A stretch of 64,000 nt of DNA from Saccharum officinarum (GCA_020631735.1 CM036179.1:24791063-24855062), one strand, 5' to 3'; positions 25,060 through 41,600 are shown, counted from the first letter of the stretch. Made by a program: numbers and translations. The notes: generated by a model not told the origin, from the letters alone.

Positions 25060-25460
25060 GATCTACTTTTGAAACATCCAAATGAAACATTTGTAACATA
25101 TGTACGAAAACAGATGAAACACTTGAAACATTCGTTTGAAACATGCGTATATAGGCATAATAACATATGCAACATCCAAATTTACTTTTGCAACATCCAG
25201 ATAAAACACTTGCAACATAAGTAGAAACATACGAAACACTTGAAATATACGCTTGAAACATGTGGGTAGAGTCATAACAACATATGCAGCATCCAGATGG
25301 AATACTTGAAACATACGTCTGAAACACCTGAAACACTTGAAATATAGGCTTACAACATGCGTACATTGTCATTGCAACATATGCAATATCGCATATCTAC
25401 TTTTGCAATATCCAGATAAAATACTTAAAACATAAGTCTAAAACGTCTGAAACAATTAAA
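25060..25460. repeat. degenerate repeats built on GAAACAT / GCAACATCC
   Basis: Dozens of irregular copies of GAAACA(T/C), TGCAACATCCA and ACTTGAAACAT fill about 400 bp. The pattern recurs widely in grass genomes inside non-autonomous DNA transposons. Sequence with CTAGACGG near 24783 and 25913 flanks it, but in direct rather than inverted orientation, so element borders are not set. Confidence 0.6.
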
Positions 25461-26619
25461 ACACAGTGTTGCCCGCGACCACGACCTACCTGGTGGGGAA
25501 CTACGGTAGCAAGCTCGAGTCTAGGGGACGTTAAGAGCTGCCCAGCGTATACCAAAGCACGTGCGCAGGCCTCCCCTTCCTGCCGCGATATAATCGGCCG
25601 AACGCGGTGCACGTCATGGCCGTGACAGCGCGAGGTGCATGGGGCGTAGGATGGAGGCCGGGTGCGAGGACCCACATTGGAGAAGGTCGTCAGGCTAGAG
25701 AAGACGAGCTAGAGAAGATCATCGGGCTGGAGAAGGCGCGAGGTGGATGGAGGCGGCGGTCGCATGGGTGTGGGGGCGAGCGACGGTGGGGAAAGGAAAA
25801 TATCGTTGTTGTTTTTTTTTTAGAAACTATGAAACACTTAAGATGAAGCGGAGCAGACTTGTTGGGTCGCAGGGTTGTGCAGGCCGGAGAACATGGGAGT
25901 CCGGACAAATATGCCTAGACGGACGCCCTCACCAAAGAATTTCTGAATATTCATGTGTCGACCTTCGGGGAAAAAAAAACCAGAAAGCCAGCAGGGTAAT
26001 TTCTGAATTCTGCGCGTCATCTTGTTGCTAGTTTCAGCATTTTCAGTGTGGCATTGCTGATATTGCGAAGCAAGGAGTATTGGCGCCCATGCTACGTACA
26101 AAACCAACACTGAAACTGCAGGGCCTCAACTCAAGTTGCAGTGGAGGTGGACATGGAATGAACTAGAAAACCAGCTCGGCTTTGCTGCGCCCTCTGTGGA
26201 GTGGGTCAGCCTTTTTTTTACAGGTTCTGTTACTCCTCTTTTCTCTATATCTTCTCTACCTTTCACTATATCTTCTTTGCAAGACGTATTAATACTGCTA
26301 AATGTGTATTTCTATTTTCTGAGATCTTGAGAACAAATGTGTATTTCTATTTTCTGCCCAATCAAATGTTGTTTTTTAGGAGGTCTAGAACCCGTCATAG
26401 ATATCACTTAATTTGTCGACAGGTTTTTAGATAAGCTAGGAGGCATAGCTTGTGTCTATCTATTATGAATAATAAACAGATATCAAATTGTTTTTGTCTT
26501 CAATTTAATTCTGTTTTTTGAGAGAGGCCCTGGAATCATCTGAGAGGTCTCAAGGTAACATGGACCACTTTAGCACGAGATGCTAGAACTTTATTGAGAT
26601 TTATTGGGATCGTGCCATC

Positions 26620-27110
26620 TTCTTTGATACAATCCAGAGTGTAGCATCAATTCTTTTTGGAAGTCTATTATTACAGCATGGGAGATATGGAGACAAAGAA
26701 ACGCTCAAATCTTGAGGGGAAGTCCTCTAATACACAGGAGATATGTGTATCAATATATTAAGAATAAAAGGGGACAGATCACACACACAGAAAAGGAAAA
26801 GGAAAAGGAACTCGCCAAAGACTGCAAGCACAAACAACCTCGGCCAGCAAACTAACTAACGCTGGACCTATGGGCAAGGAGATGTGAAACCCCACGAGCC
26901 ATAGCTAAACACTAGAAATGTAGCTCCTTCCCGATGAACTCTAAAACTCCATTTGAACTAGACGAGATCCCATCAAACATGCATCGATTGCGGAGATTCC
27001 AGATTGGTGCCATGCTCAAAGCATGATAATGGAGTTGAGGCCTCCAACTGTTGTTTGAAACGTTCCAAAGTGATAAAAGGTTCAACATCAGTGTCAACAC
27101 TAAGACATCC
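26620..27110. pseudogene. small LINE-type (RNase H region) fragments
   Basis: A short plus-strand frame reads SIITAWEIWRQRNAQILRGS (around 26660-26720). A minus-strand frame ending at 26912 reads IWNLRNRCMFDGISSSS. Both resemble the linker before the RNase H domain of plant LINE ORF2. They are fragments in opposite directions with no intact gene. A short (GGAAAA)n run is at about 26795. Confidence 0.4.
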
Positions 27111-27154
27111 TACCTGTCTTTAATCAGGTTAACCATACAAGAGAGCTCAACAAA

Positions 27155-28653
27155 CTAATGTGCCTTCCATTTTCTAAGTAGGTGATCATAGATGTCTCCT
27201 TTGTGAATCTTCTGCAGGCCCCGCTTCAGCTTGGACAGTGTGGATGAACTCAACTTGATACCCCGATCAACCATGTCTTCTGCATGCTTGCATGCCTCAG
27301 GTAGCCTGACATCCTTCAGCTTTGATACAAGCATGTTCCCACACTCCTCTAAAGGTGGCAAGCCATTCTCCACCACGCAGCTCCAGACTTTGATCCCAGT
27401 CTCCCAATAGCGTGCATCCAGAAACAAGCGAAGTGCGAGTGAACAATTTCCCTCATTTGGCCAACATTCATTCTTAACCATCTCGCTAAATATTGCCGCT
27501 GCCTTATGGAGCTCCCTTCCCTCCAGCAAAATCTGGAGGACCACATTGTATGTGTAGGTATCAGGGAACACTCCATTGAAGATCATGTTGTCGAGATAAT
27601 CCACTATCACCTCAGCATGCCCAAGACTGCCCTGCAGCATGATCATTGTGTTGTACATTTCCATGTCTGGGACGAGTCCTCCACGCCCAACAAACTTATC
27701 CCAGAGATAAGTGGCACCGCGCAGTTCTCCTGCCTCAAGGTGTGCGCTGAGAGCAGCATGGAAGAACCTCTCTCCTGCTCCCGGCGAACAGCCACGCCTG
27801 TTTAAGAAATCCAGATAGTACATTGCTTCGGGTAGCGCTGTGGAGGAGTCGCTTGAAACAAGCGTAGTGAGGAAGGCGTCATAGGCAGGCACGTTGTCAG
27901 GATCAAAACCAATGGCGCGCACCATTTCATCGAACACGTCGCGCGCAGCCCGCGGGTCGGCGGCAGCCTCGCAGCCCTCGAGGAGGATGGCGTAGGAGTC
28001 GGCATCCGGGCGCGTGCCGGCCTCGGCGCGGGCGTCGTCGAGGCGGTCGGCACGACAGAGCGCGGAGAGGAGCGAGTTGAGCGCATGCCGTAGCGCGGCA
28101 TGTCCATGAACGCCTCGAGCGGGGAACAGCCAGGGCTCGCCGCCAGGGAGGAGAATACGGAGGCGAAAGTATCGAGCGAGAGCAGCCGCCGCGAGTGCAT
28201 GGAGTCGACGGCGTCCCACATGCGCGCCGCGCGCGAAGAGGCGGTTTGTACCGAGGATGTCGACGACGAGGTTCCACGAGTAGGGGGAGTGGTGCTCGTG
28301 GCCGAGGTGCCGGTTCCCCACCCAGTGAAAGAAGGCGGTGGCGGCGCACGGGTGCGCGTAGGATAAGCGGAGCACCTGCTCGACGTCAGCGGTGGTTACG
28401 CCGCGGATGTCGGCCTTGTCGAGCGCGGCGTCCACGTCGTCGTCGGCGCGGGAGGCCAGGATATCGCAGAAGATGCGGGTCTTGGAGGGCAGGTCGGGGG
28501 CTTCCTTGTTCGTGGGGAACCGCGGGCGCGCTTCGCCGCCGGCGATGCCACCGTGGCTGCGCTGTCGGACGGCCGCTTCGCCCGGTGATGGGACATCACG
28601 GCGGGGGAACTCGTGGTGGCCTGGACGATGGACCGGACCCCGAGAGGCTGCAC
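27155..28653 (-). pseudogene. pentatricopeptide repeat (PPR) protein gene with about three frameshifts
   Basis: The minus-strand main frame (27155-28435 and upstream) ends GDIYDHLLRKWKAH and contains several PPR units such as DMEMYNTMIMLQGSLGHAEV, DTYTYNVVLQILLEGRELHK and DADSYAILLEGCEAA. The conserved text moves between frames. The start (MSHHRAKRPSDSAATVASPA, ATG at 28596, or 28653) is in one frame, KEAPDLPSKTRIFCDIL in a second, MWDAVDSMHSRRLLSLDTFA (28221 leftward) in a third, and then HALNSLLSALCRADRLDDAR returns. Breaks fall near 28520, 28230 (within GCGCGCGGCGCGC) and 28085. PPR proteins of this P-type bind organellar RNA. Either it is a recent pseudogene, or the GC-rich breaks are assembly errors. 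Confidence 0.8.
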
Positions 28654-28711
28654 TGCTGCAGGGGTCAGGTTGGGCCGGTGGGGTTACTATTGGTGCTTTT
28701 ATTTATGTCAC

Positions 28712-28920
28712 GTATGGTTCCTCCGTCCCTCGTTCTTGTTTCCCAAAAAATAAATTTGATTAAATTTATATAAAAAATATGACCCATAATTAATATTATT
28801 AAATATCATTGAGTCTTTTCATAAAAAGATTTATAGAAATACAAATGAAATACAAATGTTACTAATTTTTCTATAAATCTAACCAAATTTATCGGCACGC
28901 AAATAAACAACGACAAAAAT
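28712..28920. mobile_element. degenerate Stowaway-like sequence
   Basis: CCTCCGTCCCTCGTTCTTGT followed by AT-rich sequence with AAATTTATATAAAAAATATG, as in decayed Stowaway MITEs. The right end is not clear. Confidence 0.35.
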
Positions 28921-29689
28921 TAGTGTAGTTTTGGAAAAAAAAAAAACTGGAGGCAGAAAATGAGATATCCTATGTCACGCTTGAGTGTTGGACATTCATT
29001 TTTTTTCTTCACCATCTTCTTCCTCCTCCCCATGTACTGCCACCGCCTGGTGCCACCGCCCTACCACGGCGGAGCTCTGGTGAGATCCTACCGCGCCTGC
29101 CGCGGCCTCCTTCTTCCCCTTACCCCTCTTGTCGCTGCTATGGCCATGGGGCCCTCGTCCCGACCTGGCCCAGCCACCTCCGCTGCCGCTAGAACCCTAA
29201 CACCGTCCTCATGCTGTCCCATCACCTGGGCGGCCTGCCTCCCCGAGCCCCTTCTAAGCCCGCAGAGTTGGGGAAGAAGAGGGAGAAAGGCCGGAGATGG
29301 AGAAGAATGAAAGGAAGAGGAATCGAGTATTGAGAGGGAGAGAAACACTTAAGCTCGAGATAACTGTACGGCACTAGTAACATGCATTTATGCAGTTGTG
29401 CTAGTGCCACACACCTGACAACACTTGAGGGACTTTCAGGTCAGGCCTATAATGAAAATTCCTCTTTGCTTGCACGTTATCCTTGTATACAAAAAATGAA
29501 ATAACTTTGCTAGAGGAAAAATAGGGTGAGTTTGAATTTTGTGTACAAAAATAAATAAATGTGAAGAAAACCCGTCACAAAAATAAATAAACGATGAAGA
29601 CAATCAGTTCTTCAGAAGTATTATTACCAACGACAAATGCCTCCAAGTAGGGCAACAGCGCTCCAAAATCTTTCGTGGATCTTATGGGT

Positions 29690-30300
29690 GAAAACCTTGT
29701 CCCTATTGGGTAGGCAACGGTAGTGCTGTCCGTGTCGTGCTCCTCCTTTTGTCCCTATTGGGCAGGCAGCGGTAGCGCTGTCTGTGTCGTGCTCCTCCTT
29801 GGAGGCGTTGCCTTTGAAGTTCCCTAGCCATGGCGCGCGCGGGGTTGCCTCCCCCTCTTCCTCGGTACTACGTGTGGCTGTCACCGCTTGTGGTTCAGCA
29901 ACGTCTTCTGTCGAGCTGTGGAGAGATTATCGCTATGCCTGTGATCGGTCCGCGCGCTTCATACCTTCAACACGTGTTTGTCCTACGCGGTGGTTGCTTC
30001 TTCGGCGGATGCTTTGCCCCTTCATTTGTCACTTTCTCGGAAGATACTTTGCCGCCGGCATACTCCTTTTCAGCGGATGCTTTGCCACCGGTGTCGATGG
30101 TTCTCACTGAGCAGATACTTTGCCGCTGCAGCTCTTGGTGATTGCTTCGTCGTCGTTTCGGCTTTCCTAGCGAATGCTTTGCCATTGCCGTCGCACGTCT
30201 CATTTCTGGCGGATACTTTGCTGCGGAGGTCGCTGTGGTTCTCTCTCTAGCGGATACTTTGCCGCCTCTGCTACTACAAGCTCATTTGGTCTTCTTCGAG
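29690..30300. repeat. degenerate tandem repeats
   Basis: At 29698-29806 a ~57-bp unit (CCCTATTGGG(T/C)AGGCA.CGG through GTGTCGTGCTCCTCCTT) occurs twice. From 29995 to 30320 a looser array is built on GCGGATACTTTGCCGC / GCGGATGCTTTGCC, about eight copies at 40-60 bp spacing. Open frames across it are repeat artefacts in my reading. Confidence 0.65.
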
Positions 30301-30881
30301 GGGATGCTTCGCCACCGCATATTCAAGGCCCTGTAGGCTGCCTCTGTGTTGTTGTCTTTTGGTCATATGTACAGTCTGCAAGGGTGTCGAAGCTGGGGTC
30401 TTCTTCCCTTCGTTTTTTCTCTTGCTACTCGTTGTGTTTTTGGGATGCTATGGTAATTCTAGGATTACTTAGAGTCACGTGTAACTAAAAATTTCTACCT
30501 CGTTCACCGAAAAAAAGAAGTATTATCACCAAAGAAAAATGCTGCGAGTACGACTGTACGAACAAGGACAAAGACGTCCATGCATTTATACGAAAAAGCA
30601 GTGGATATGTACCTTCTCCTAACAACGTATTGGGCGTCCATGGGCTTTCCGTGGACATGTACCTTCTCCTAACAACGTCTTGGGCTCTTGGCGGCAATGA
30701 AGAGCGGCTCGTCTCCCTCTCCTCTAGCAGTGGCTCATCATTGCAACAGCCAAGGGCGGCAGGGCGCCACGAGGTGGCGAACGGAGGTAAGTGAAAGACT
30801 AATCACTCGAGCCCTCTGTCTTTCCTGCTGGCAAAAAAAACAATTGTCTACTCACTTTTGCTTGGGAGCCATTGGATCTTA

Positions 30882-31167
30882 GGTGCTGTTTGGTTACGCA
30901 CAGGTAACGTCAACGCAAATGGAATCATTCCTCCACGGGAACGGAGAGGGAATAGTTGATTGCGTGTTTTGTTTGGTTCAACCATGCTAACAAAATGAGC
31001 AGGAGTGGAATGGTTTGCCCATCAATTCGGGCATAAAACGACGTACTGCAGTGGGGGATGGATTACGTGGTACTAGATCCGGTTGGTGATGAAACAAACA
31101 TAAAGTACCACCATCAATTCCCACTGTGATCGGTTCACATCCATAAATGACTGAACCAAACAGCACC
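30882..31167. mobile_element. Tourist-type (PIF/Harbinger) MITE
   Basis: 286 bp with terminal inverted repeats GGTGCTGTTTGGTT and AACCAAACAGCACC. It is flanked by the 3-bp duplication TTA (30879-30881 and 31168-31170), which is diagnostic of PIF/Harbinger insertion. Confidence 0.92.
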
Positions 31168-31832
31168 TTATTTGAATAATGAATGCGAAGTGGTAAGTCA
31201 CGCCGTGACTTGCTAGAGCAAAGTCACCGAATCTGCCTCATATGTGGGTCCGCAGGAGTAGTCACCTCACGACAAAGAGCAAGAAGAGAGTAGCAAAGCC
31301 TGAGATCTAGGCAAAAAAACATGCTCATGAAGAAATGGGGCTTGGACGCAGAAGACCAGGCGGTCGACACCAATGCTTTTGTGGTATATTTGGATACAAC
31401 TCTGAATAAATCGTATGGGCTTTTCATGTGCCCGTGCGTTGCCTCCTGTTGATAGAAAAAAATGCCTAGTCAGGCAGACGATGTTGTCAAGGTTGCGTTT
31501 GGACAGAAGAACATGAAGGCCGGCTCAACATCAGCAGGGGCGGACCCTCCGCACAACAGCGTGCCGCCGGCCACTGGCCACGACAGCCCTGATGGCCCCC
31601 TCCCACGGCGTCCCCGATGTGCGAGCGCTCGGCCCTCGGCTCGAGGGCACGTGCGCGGCCAGCCCCTGAGCGCACTTGACTTTTTCGATGCAGGCTTGTT
31701 GGGCCCTCGATGTAGGGCGGCTCCACGGCGCGAGTGACTGCTCTCCTGGCGCGGTTGGGAGGAGGGTGCAGGACACCTGCCTCCGTGGTTGCAACCAGGG
31801 GCAATCACCTTCTCAATGACTCGAGAGGGCGT

Positions 31833-31850
31833 GGGGGGGGGGGGGGGGGG
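31833..31850. repeat. poly-G run of 18
   Basis: Eighteen consecutive G, prone to sequencing length error. Confidence 0.9.
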
Positions 31851-31892
31851 TGATGAGCTCGTAGCTCGAGTGGCCTCGCAAATATGCACGAG

Positions 31893-32168
31893 TTAATGGG
31901 TGTAAGACCCGCTAACATTTGTATCGGTCGTTTCACGTGACGAGCTGGCTTGATCTTATGATTAGCGGGTTATTGGACGACGTAGCGATCCATTGGTAAG
32001 TTTTTTGATGCAGGATTCCTCGAGCGCCCGGTTTTCGTTTAATGGGTGAGAGACTCACTAACATTCGCGTCGGACTGTTCACGTTATAAGCTGGCTCAAT
32101 CCTACACCTAGATGGTTATCGATCGACCGTGCCTGATGATGGGCCCACTTTTGATGCAGGATTCCTAT
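31893..32168. repeat. imperfect tandem duplication, ~140-bp unit
   Basis: The block starting near AATGGGTGTAAGACCCGCTA and ending TTTTTTGATGCAGGATTCCT is repeated as AATGGGTGAGAGACTCACTA ... TTTTGATGCAGGATTCCT, with moderate divergence. It lies 500 bp before the aminotransferase coding sequence, possibly in its upstream region. No function visible. Confidence 0.7.
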
Positions 32169-32593
32169 ATTATATTTTATTATAGAGAAGATTCGTAGTA
32201 AGGTGCAGTGGAGCCTGTTGAAGCTGATGATGAGGCGAGGAGGGCGGTTGGGGCGGGCAACCGGGCAAGGGCCAAAATGGCGGCTCTCTCGCTTCGAGGT
32301 GATGCGAGATGCGACCTGGCGTCCTGGCACCTGGCGTCCTGGCCTGGCCTGTCTGTTTGAGGCAAGTGGCGAGAGCAGCGGTGCCGAGTGGCTGCCGCAG
32401 CAGCGAACCGTCGCAGCAGGCCAAGACCGGTCCACTTTTATTACTGCTCGTCTGGTGCAGTGCAAAGCAAAACCAGCGGCGCAGCGAGTGACAAAAGCCC
32501 ACCCACAGACACAGCCTTCGCCCCCAACTTTCCTCCCCCGCCCGTTTCCCTCTCTGCCGCCGCCGCTCGCCGCCGCACAACCCTGCCTGCGGC

Positions 32594-32673
32594 ATGGCGA
32601 CGCTCTCCCGCGCGCCTCCTCCGCGGCCCGGCGCCCGGCACTGCTGCCGCCGAGGCTGCTGGCGGCGAGGGCG
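32594..32673 (+). other. frameshifted presequence of the aspartate aminotransferase
   Basis: ATGGCGACGCTCTCCCGCGC at 32594 looks like the ancestral start (MA.LSRA). It is 80 bp from the in-frame ATG at 32674, so the two are out of phase. Removing the net two extra bases in CCCGCGCGCCTCC would join them. This is either a real lesion or an error in a GC-rich run. Confidence 0.7.
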
Positions 32674-36662
<3,989 letters not shown>

Positions 36663-37611
36663 GTTATACGGTCCTACCTTCGGCCAATGAAACGGGGGCT
36701 TTGAAGTGCCTTTTTTCTTTCCTGACATAATAACATGGTCGTTCTGGAGAAATAAGTTGAGCCTGCTGGTCCCACACATGCATGGAGACTCAGAGATGTC
36801 AAACTCCAGTTTTGAGAGCTACATGCTGATCCTGTTTCTTCTATTTTCTGTTTTCCAGTCTTTGTCATGACAATTGTTACACCAGCTGCAAAAGGCTATA
36901 GCATAAAGTAAAACTTCAGTTTTGAGAGCTACATACTGATCCTGTTTCTTCTATTTTGTGTTTTTCGGTATTGTCATGACAATTGTTACACCACTAGACC
37001 AGCTGCAAAAAGGCTGTAGCATAATTTATAGTGCGAAATTAAGAACTTTGCCCAGCGTTTCAGTTTGAAGATTAGTAAATGAAGGCTTGCCTTGTGCTAA
37101 TCACGTATCTGTTTTTTTCGTTGCGCTATTGATAGAAAATTTGACTTATATTGATGCTTATGCTGTTCTACAGCTGAAAAGTAGCTTAAGCGAACAGGAT
37201 GAAAATTCAAATCAAATAAAATCATTTAAGTTGGGTGACATTTAAATTAGCTTTAGTTGGGGTGCGCTAGGGGCTTAGTGCAACGCCCAAGCGACGCTCA
37301 AATCAAAACATTTTAATTAGCTGCTCAAATCAAAACGTTTAAATTAGTTTTTTCATTATGCTATTGAGTATTAATAGACGAAATTCAAATCAAGTCAAAA
37401 TCAAAACATTTAAATTAGCTTTTTCATTATGCTATTGAGTATTAGTAGACGAAATTCAAATCAAAACATATAAATTAACGTAGGGTAAAGGAACGCCCAA
37501 ATTAGAACATTCAAATTTGCTGCTCAAATCATCAAATAAAAAATTAAATCAAACAAAACAATTAAATTAAAAATATTAAAAATAAAAAACATTTAAATTA
37601 GCTTTGGTTGG
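36663..37611. other. intergenic: AAT 3' region, AT-rich repeats, partial U2 copy
   Basis: An inexact ~170-bp duplication (TTGAGAGCTACAT(G/A)CTGATCCTG at about 36811 and 36918). AT-rich repeats with TTTTTCATTATGCTATTGAG near 37350 and 37425. At 37258-37300 there is a stray copy of the U2 snRNA 3' end (GTGCAACGCCCAAGCGACGC). Confidence 0.7.
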
Positions 37612-37804
37612 GGTGCGCCAGGCTTGGGCTGTAGTGCAACGCCCAAGCGACGCTCGAGAGGCCCAGTAGCAAGCTACTGTTGCGACCTCTCCCCCACAAA
37701 AAATTAATTTAATATCGAAGTGGACACATGGCCCACATATCAGATATTAAACTGATAAGAACAGATACTACACTTGATCTTAGCCAAAAGGCCGAGAAAG
37801 GTAT
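37612..37804 (-). ncRNA. U2: U2 spliceosomal snRNA
   Basis: The minus strand from 37804 reads ATACCTTTCTCGGCCTTTTG, the invariant U2 5' end. GTAGTA, the branch-point recognition element, lies within AGTGTAGTATCTG. Stem-loop II, the Sm site region (AATTTTTTG), stem-loops III and IV follow, and it ends GCGCACC at 37612. The 193-nt length fits plant U2 (about 196). U2 pairs with the intron branch site in the spliceosome. The region of sequence variation (ATGTGTCCACTTCG) is in loop II, where variants are tolerated. A possible plant 3' box follows weakly. Confidence 0.95.
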
Positions 37805-37870
37805 GAGTTGCAGCCGGGCACCCTCGCCTTCTTTTGTAGAGCGCGTCGCGCCCCTCCGCGGCTCAGCAGG

Positions 37871-37881
37871 CGATGCGGGAC
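37871..37881 (-). promoter_or_regulatory. U2 upstream sequence element (USE)
   Basis: The minus strand reads GTCCCGCATCG, one base off the plant snRNA USE consensus RTCCCACATCG. It starts about 67 bp upstream of the U2 start, where the Pol II snRNA genes carry it. A clear TATA box at -30 is not visible (TACAAAAG at best). Confidence 0.75.
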
Positions 37882-38666
37882 TAACAGCTGCACCGCCTCT
37901 CTCCCCGCGGTCTGGCGCTTCCGGCTCCCCCGCGCGCGCGGCGCGCGAAAGCGGGCTCCTTGTTTGGGCCCAATGCTGTTTCCCGTTCGCGGCTGACACG
38001 TCCGGCCTCCTTTGCCGGCCCAGGTTGCTAGCCTCATGGGCTGTACTGTAAAAGGGCCGTACAGGTTGCAAGTGCTCTTTGTCTCTCACGGTCACGGCCT
38101 GACGAACTGAGGGTGCATGATGTGGCAAGCAGACTCCGTCTCTCACGCTGCTTTTTTTTTGGGGTTTTTTTTATCGAAGCCATTACAATTGTTTGAAGTT
38201 GGAGATATGCCATTACAATTCGGGTATTCTGAGATTTGCCATTGGAATTCTTGAACTCACTGGTTCTAGCCATTTTCTACGTATACAGCAGCCCGGGCCC
38301 ATTGTCAGCTCAAGGAACACATACGTAACTTCTGTATGGAGACCGATGCCCTGCTTGCTTGTTACAAGACATCGTAGCTGCCCTCTCTCCCATTCGTTCC
38401 GTTTCCACCGTGCTCGTCTCCGTCTTCCTCTTCCTCTTCCTCTGTTCCCTTCAAACCCTAACCCTAGACTGTAGCCGTCGGAGGAGACCTGCAGAGCTGC
38501 GAGGGCTACCTGCGGAGCTGCGACGAACAGCTACGGAGGTGCGACGGTGGTGGCAGCGGCTGGTGGTGTCGCGTCTGTGGCCGGCGCATCCTCCGGAGGA
38601 GATGCAGAATCCGTGAAGACGACAGCCGGGGTGTTCCTGCATCTGCGCCGTAGTGCTGCGGTGGAG

Positions 38667-41600
38667 ATGGAGGACTGCAATAGCAGGTAACGTGTGCGCA
38701 TCCCCTGTTATCAGTTTGAGCACGTAGTATAGTTGATTTGTAGTTGCCTATTTACACTTCGATTTGGGGCTCGATTTGATTGTTGGTAGGAATGGATTGT
38801 TCGTGGTAGAGGTTAAAGTCGAAGGTTTCTCTACAAAAGACTCATATGGTAGAAAATCATACACAAAAGGCACTGTCATTAAGTGGAATGTGGAGTTTGG
38901 GTCTTTAACTCTTGAACTGTTGCTGTCAAGTATTGCAAATGAACTGAGTGTGCCATCTAACCAGTTACCCACAGTGTGGTTCTTTGACAAAAGATTGCAT
39001 GACAATGTCAGATTAATTAGTGAAATTCAGATGCTTGATGTCTTTGAAATGTATAAGGAAGAGATGGGTTGTCAGCTTGTAGTGGGAGTGTTTGATAATT
39101 CTCATTATGACGATGCTGAGTTTGATGACCTACAGCCTTTATGTGCATTTGGAAGAAGATTAGGAAGGCAGTGGCAAGATGGCATCCTCCCATGTGTAAT
39201 CAAGGATCTCAATGCTATAAGCAACCATTTGAGAGTAGTCAAGATTACAGCCTGTGATGATGGCATTGCAGAGGTGACAATATTAGATGACTGGAACAAC
39301 CAGAGAAGGCACACAGTGGATCTTGAAAACCACAACTGTTCCTGCAGGGAGTGGCAAGTAACTGGTAAGCCTTGCAAGCATGCCTTGGCATGGATTTGCT
39401 CTAACAGAGGAGTCCAAATCTCTGACTATGTCCATGAGTATTACTCAGTTGCCAAGTTTAGAGGTGCATATGAAGAGAGAGTGGAACCTATGCCAGACAG
39501 GTCCCAGTGGCCTCATGTTGATTTGGGTTTCAAAGTTTTTCCTCCAATACTTGGAAGAAGACCAGGCAGGCCTAGAGTGGTAAGGATAAGAGGTTGCATG
39601 GAAAAAGAAAGTACAAAGAAAAAAGTGAGATGTCACAGGTGTGGAGGTTTTGGACACTTTTCCAAGACATGCAAGGAACCTGAGATGGGACCAAATGGTG
39701 AGACTGCTGCTGCTGTAAGGTCCGAATGGCTAGAGGGGGGGTGAATAGCCTATTCAAAAATCTACAAGCTTCACTAAACAACCACGTTAGTATAAAATAT
39801 AGCTAAGCTAATTCTATCACTAGCTCAACTACACTATGCAAGCCACCTATACAACTTAGTGAAGCAAGGCTATGAGCTTTAATACACACCAACAAAGCTA
39901 GGTCACTAAGCTACTTACTCCTATGTGATAAAAGCTACTCTAAACAAGCTACACTAGAAGAGTACGAGAAAGTAAAGAGCAAGTGACTTGATTCTTATAC
40001 CAACGATGTAGAGAAGTAAAGCACTTGAAGAATCAATCACAATGATCAACCACAAGAGAAATCCTCGGTAAAAGAGATGACACAAGAATTTTTACCGAGG
40101 TTCACTTGCTTCCCGGCAAGCTACTCCTCGTTGTGGCGATGCACCCACTTGTCGGTTCGCGAGCTAATCGACTATCAAGAGTCGAGCCCTCGGCGGGCGC
40201 CGCACAACCGCACACAAGATGGGGATCCTCCAAGCCACGAGCTCCACTAGAGTATCCAATTTGTGAACTCCCACGGGGAAGGATCAAGAACCCCTTACAA
40301 CACTTGGTGAAGGCTCCAACAATCTCCAATTGCGAGCTCAATCACCTCCGCTGCTCCAAGCCGTCTACCGTGTCGGGAAACACGGAAGAGTAACAAGAAA
40401 TCCGCAGCAACTTGAAGATCAAGTGCCTCTAGAATGCAACTCTCAAGCAATGCACTTGAATCTCACTCAATCTCACTCAAGATGTGCAACTATGCAAAGA
40501 GATGAGTGGAGGGGTTGTTCTCTAGCTCAAAGTATGTCTCTATATCTCAAAATATGCAAGAGTTACCCTCAAAACCCGGCCAACGTCTATTTATAACGAA
40601 GGGGTACGCAGCTAGCCGTTACAGACGACACAGCGAAAAACGCGCTGACCGGACGCTCCGGTCAGGGTGACCGGACGCGTCTGGTCACTACACGACAGCA
40701 AGAAACAGTGCGTGTCAGAACTAGCCGTTGCCGTGATCGGACGCGCTGAACCGATTGACCGGACGCGACAGTGCCCGCGTCCGGTCGCATTCCAGTATGC
40801 TCCCGTTGAGACCGGACGCGTCCGATCGCACGTGACCGGACGCGCCGCGCGTCTGATCGTCACTCCGCTTCGCTCTGCCCCTCTGGACGCCTGACCGGAC
40901 GCTCCGGCTACGTGAGGGACCGGACGCGCCGGTCGCGCGCTCTGATTCGCTCAGGAGAACTGACCGGACGCGCTGTTGAACTGACCGGACGCCACAGTGC
41001 CAGCGTCCGGTTAGTGTCCAGTAAGCTCCATGGATGACCGGACGCGCTGCGCGTCCGATCATCAAACTGAAAACCGCGCAGACGCTGAATACTGACCGGA
41101 CGCGTCCGGTCATACAGTGACCGCGTCCGGTTCAGCGTCCGGTCATCTCTGTGACCTCCGTTCGCCTCCGTTTCTTTTCCGACTTTCGGCGCAGTAGAAA
41201 ATAAGCATTTCACTTCTCCAAAAAGCGCCGAATCCCGCCTCGCAAGCTCGGCGGGAGGGAGAGAGGAACCCAAACCCCTCTCTACCGCTTGAACTCCACC
41301 GCCTTCGCAAATGTGCTAACACCACCAAGTGTACACCACCATGTGCATGTGTGTTAGCATTTCATAAACATTTTCCCAAGGCGTTATGTTAGCTCTTTTA
41401 CTAGATCCTAATGCATATGCTCAAGACAATGATCTAGTGGCACTTGATTCCCGAGCTAACTGTGATTGCCCCTCTTGATAGTCGGCTATGTATCCTAAAC
41501 CCGGTCAATCACTTCTCTACTCATCTTAGACCGGCAAAAGGAAAACCCTATGATTATACCTTTGCCTTGCGCTCTTATATCCTTCTCTTCCACTTGATCA

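Noticed and set aside
24770..25925. A complete DNA transposon with TCTAGACGG termini
   Set aside because: The two matching segments are in direct, not inverted, orientation, so borders are not supported.
28960..29310. 116-codon plus-strand frame with a hydrophobic start
   Set aside because: Low-complexity leucine/proline text, no family resemblance, no conserved context.
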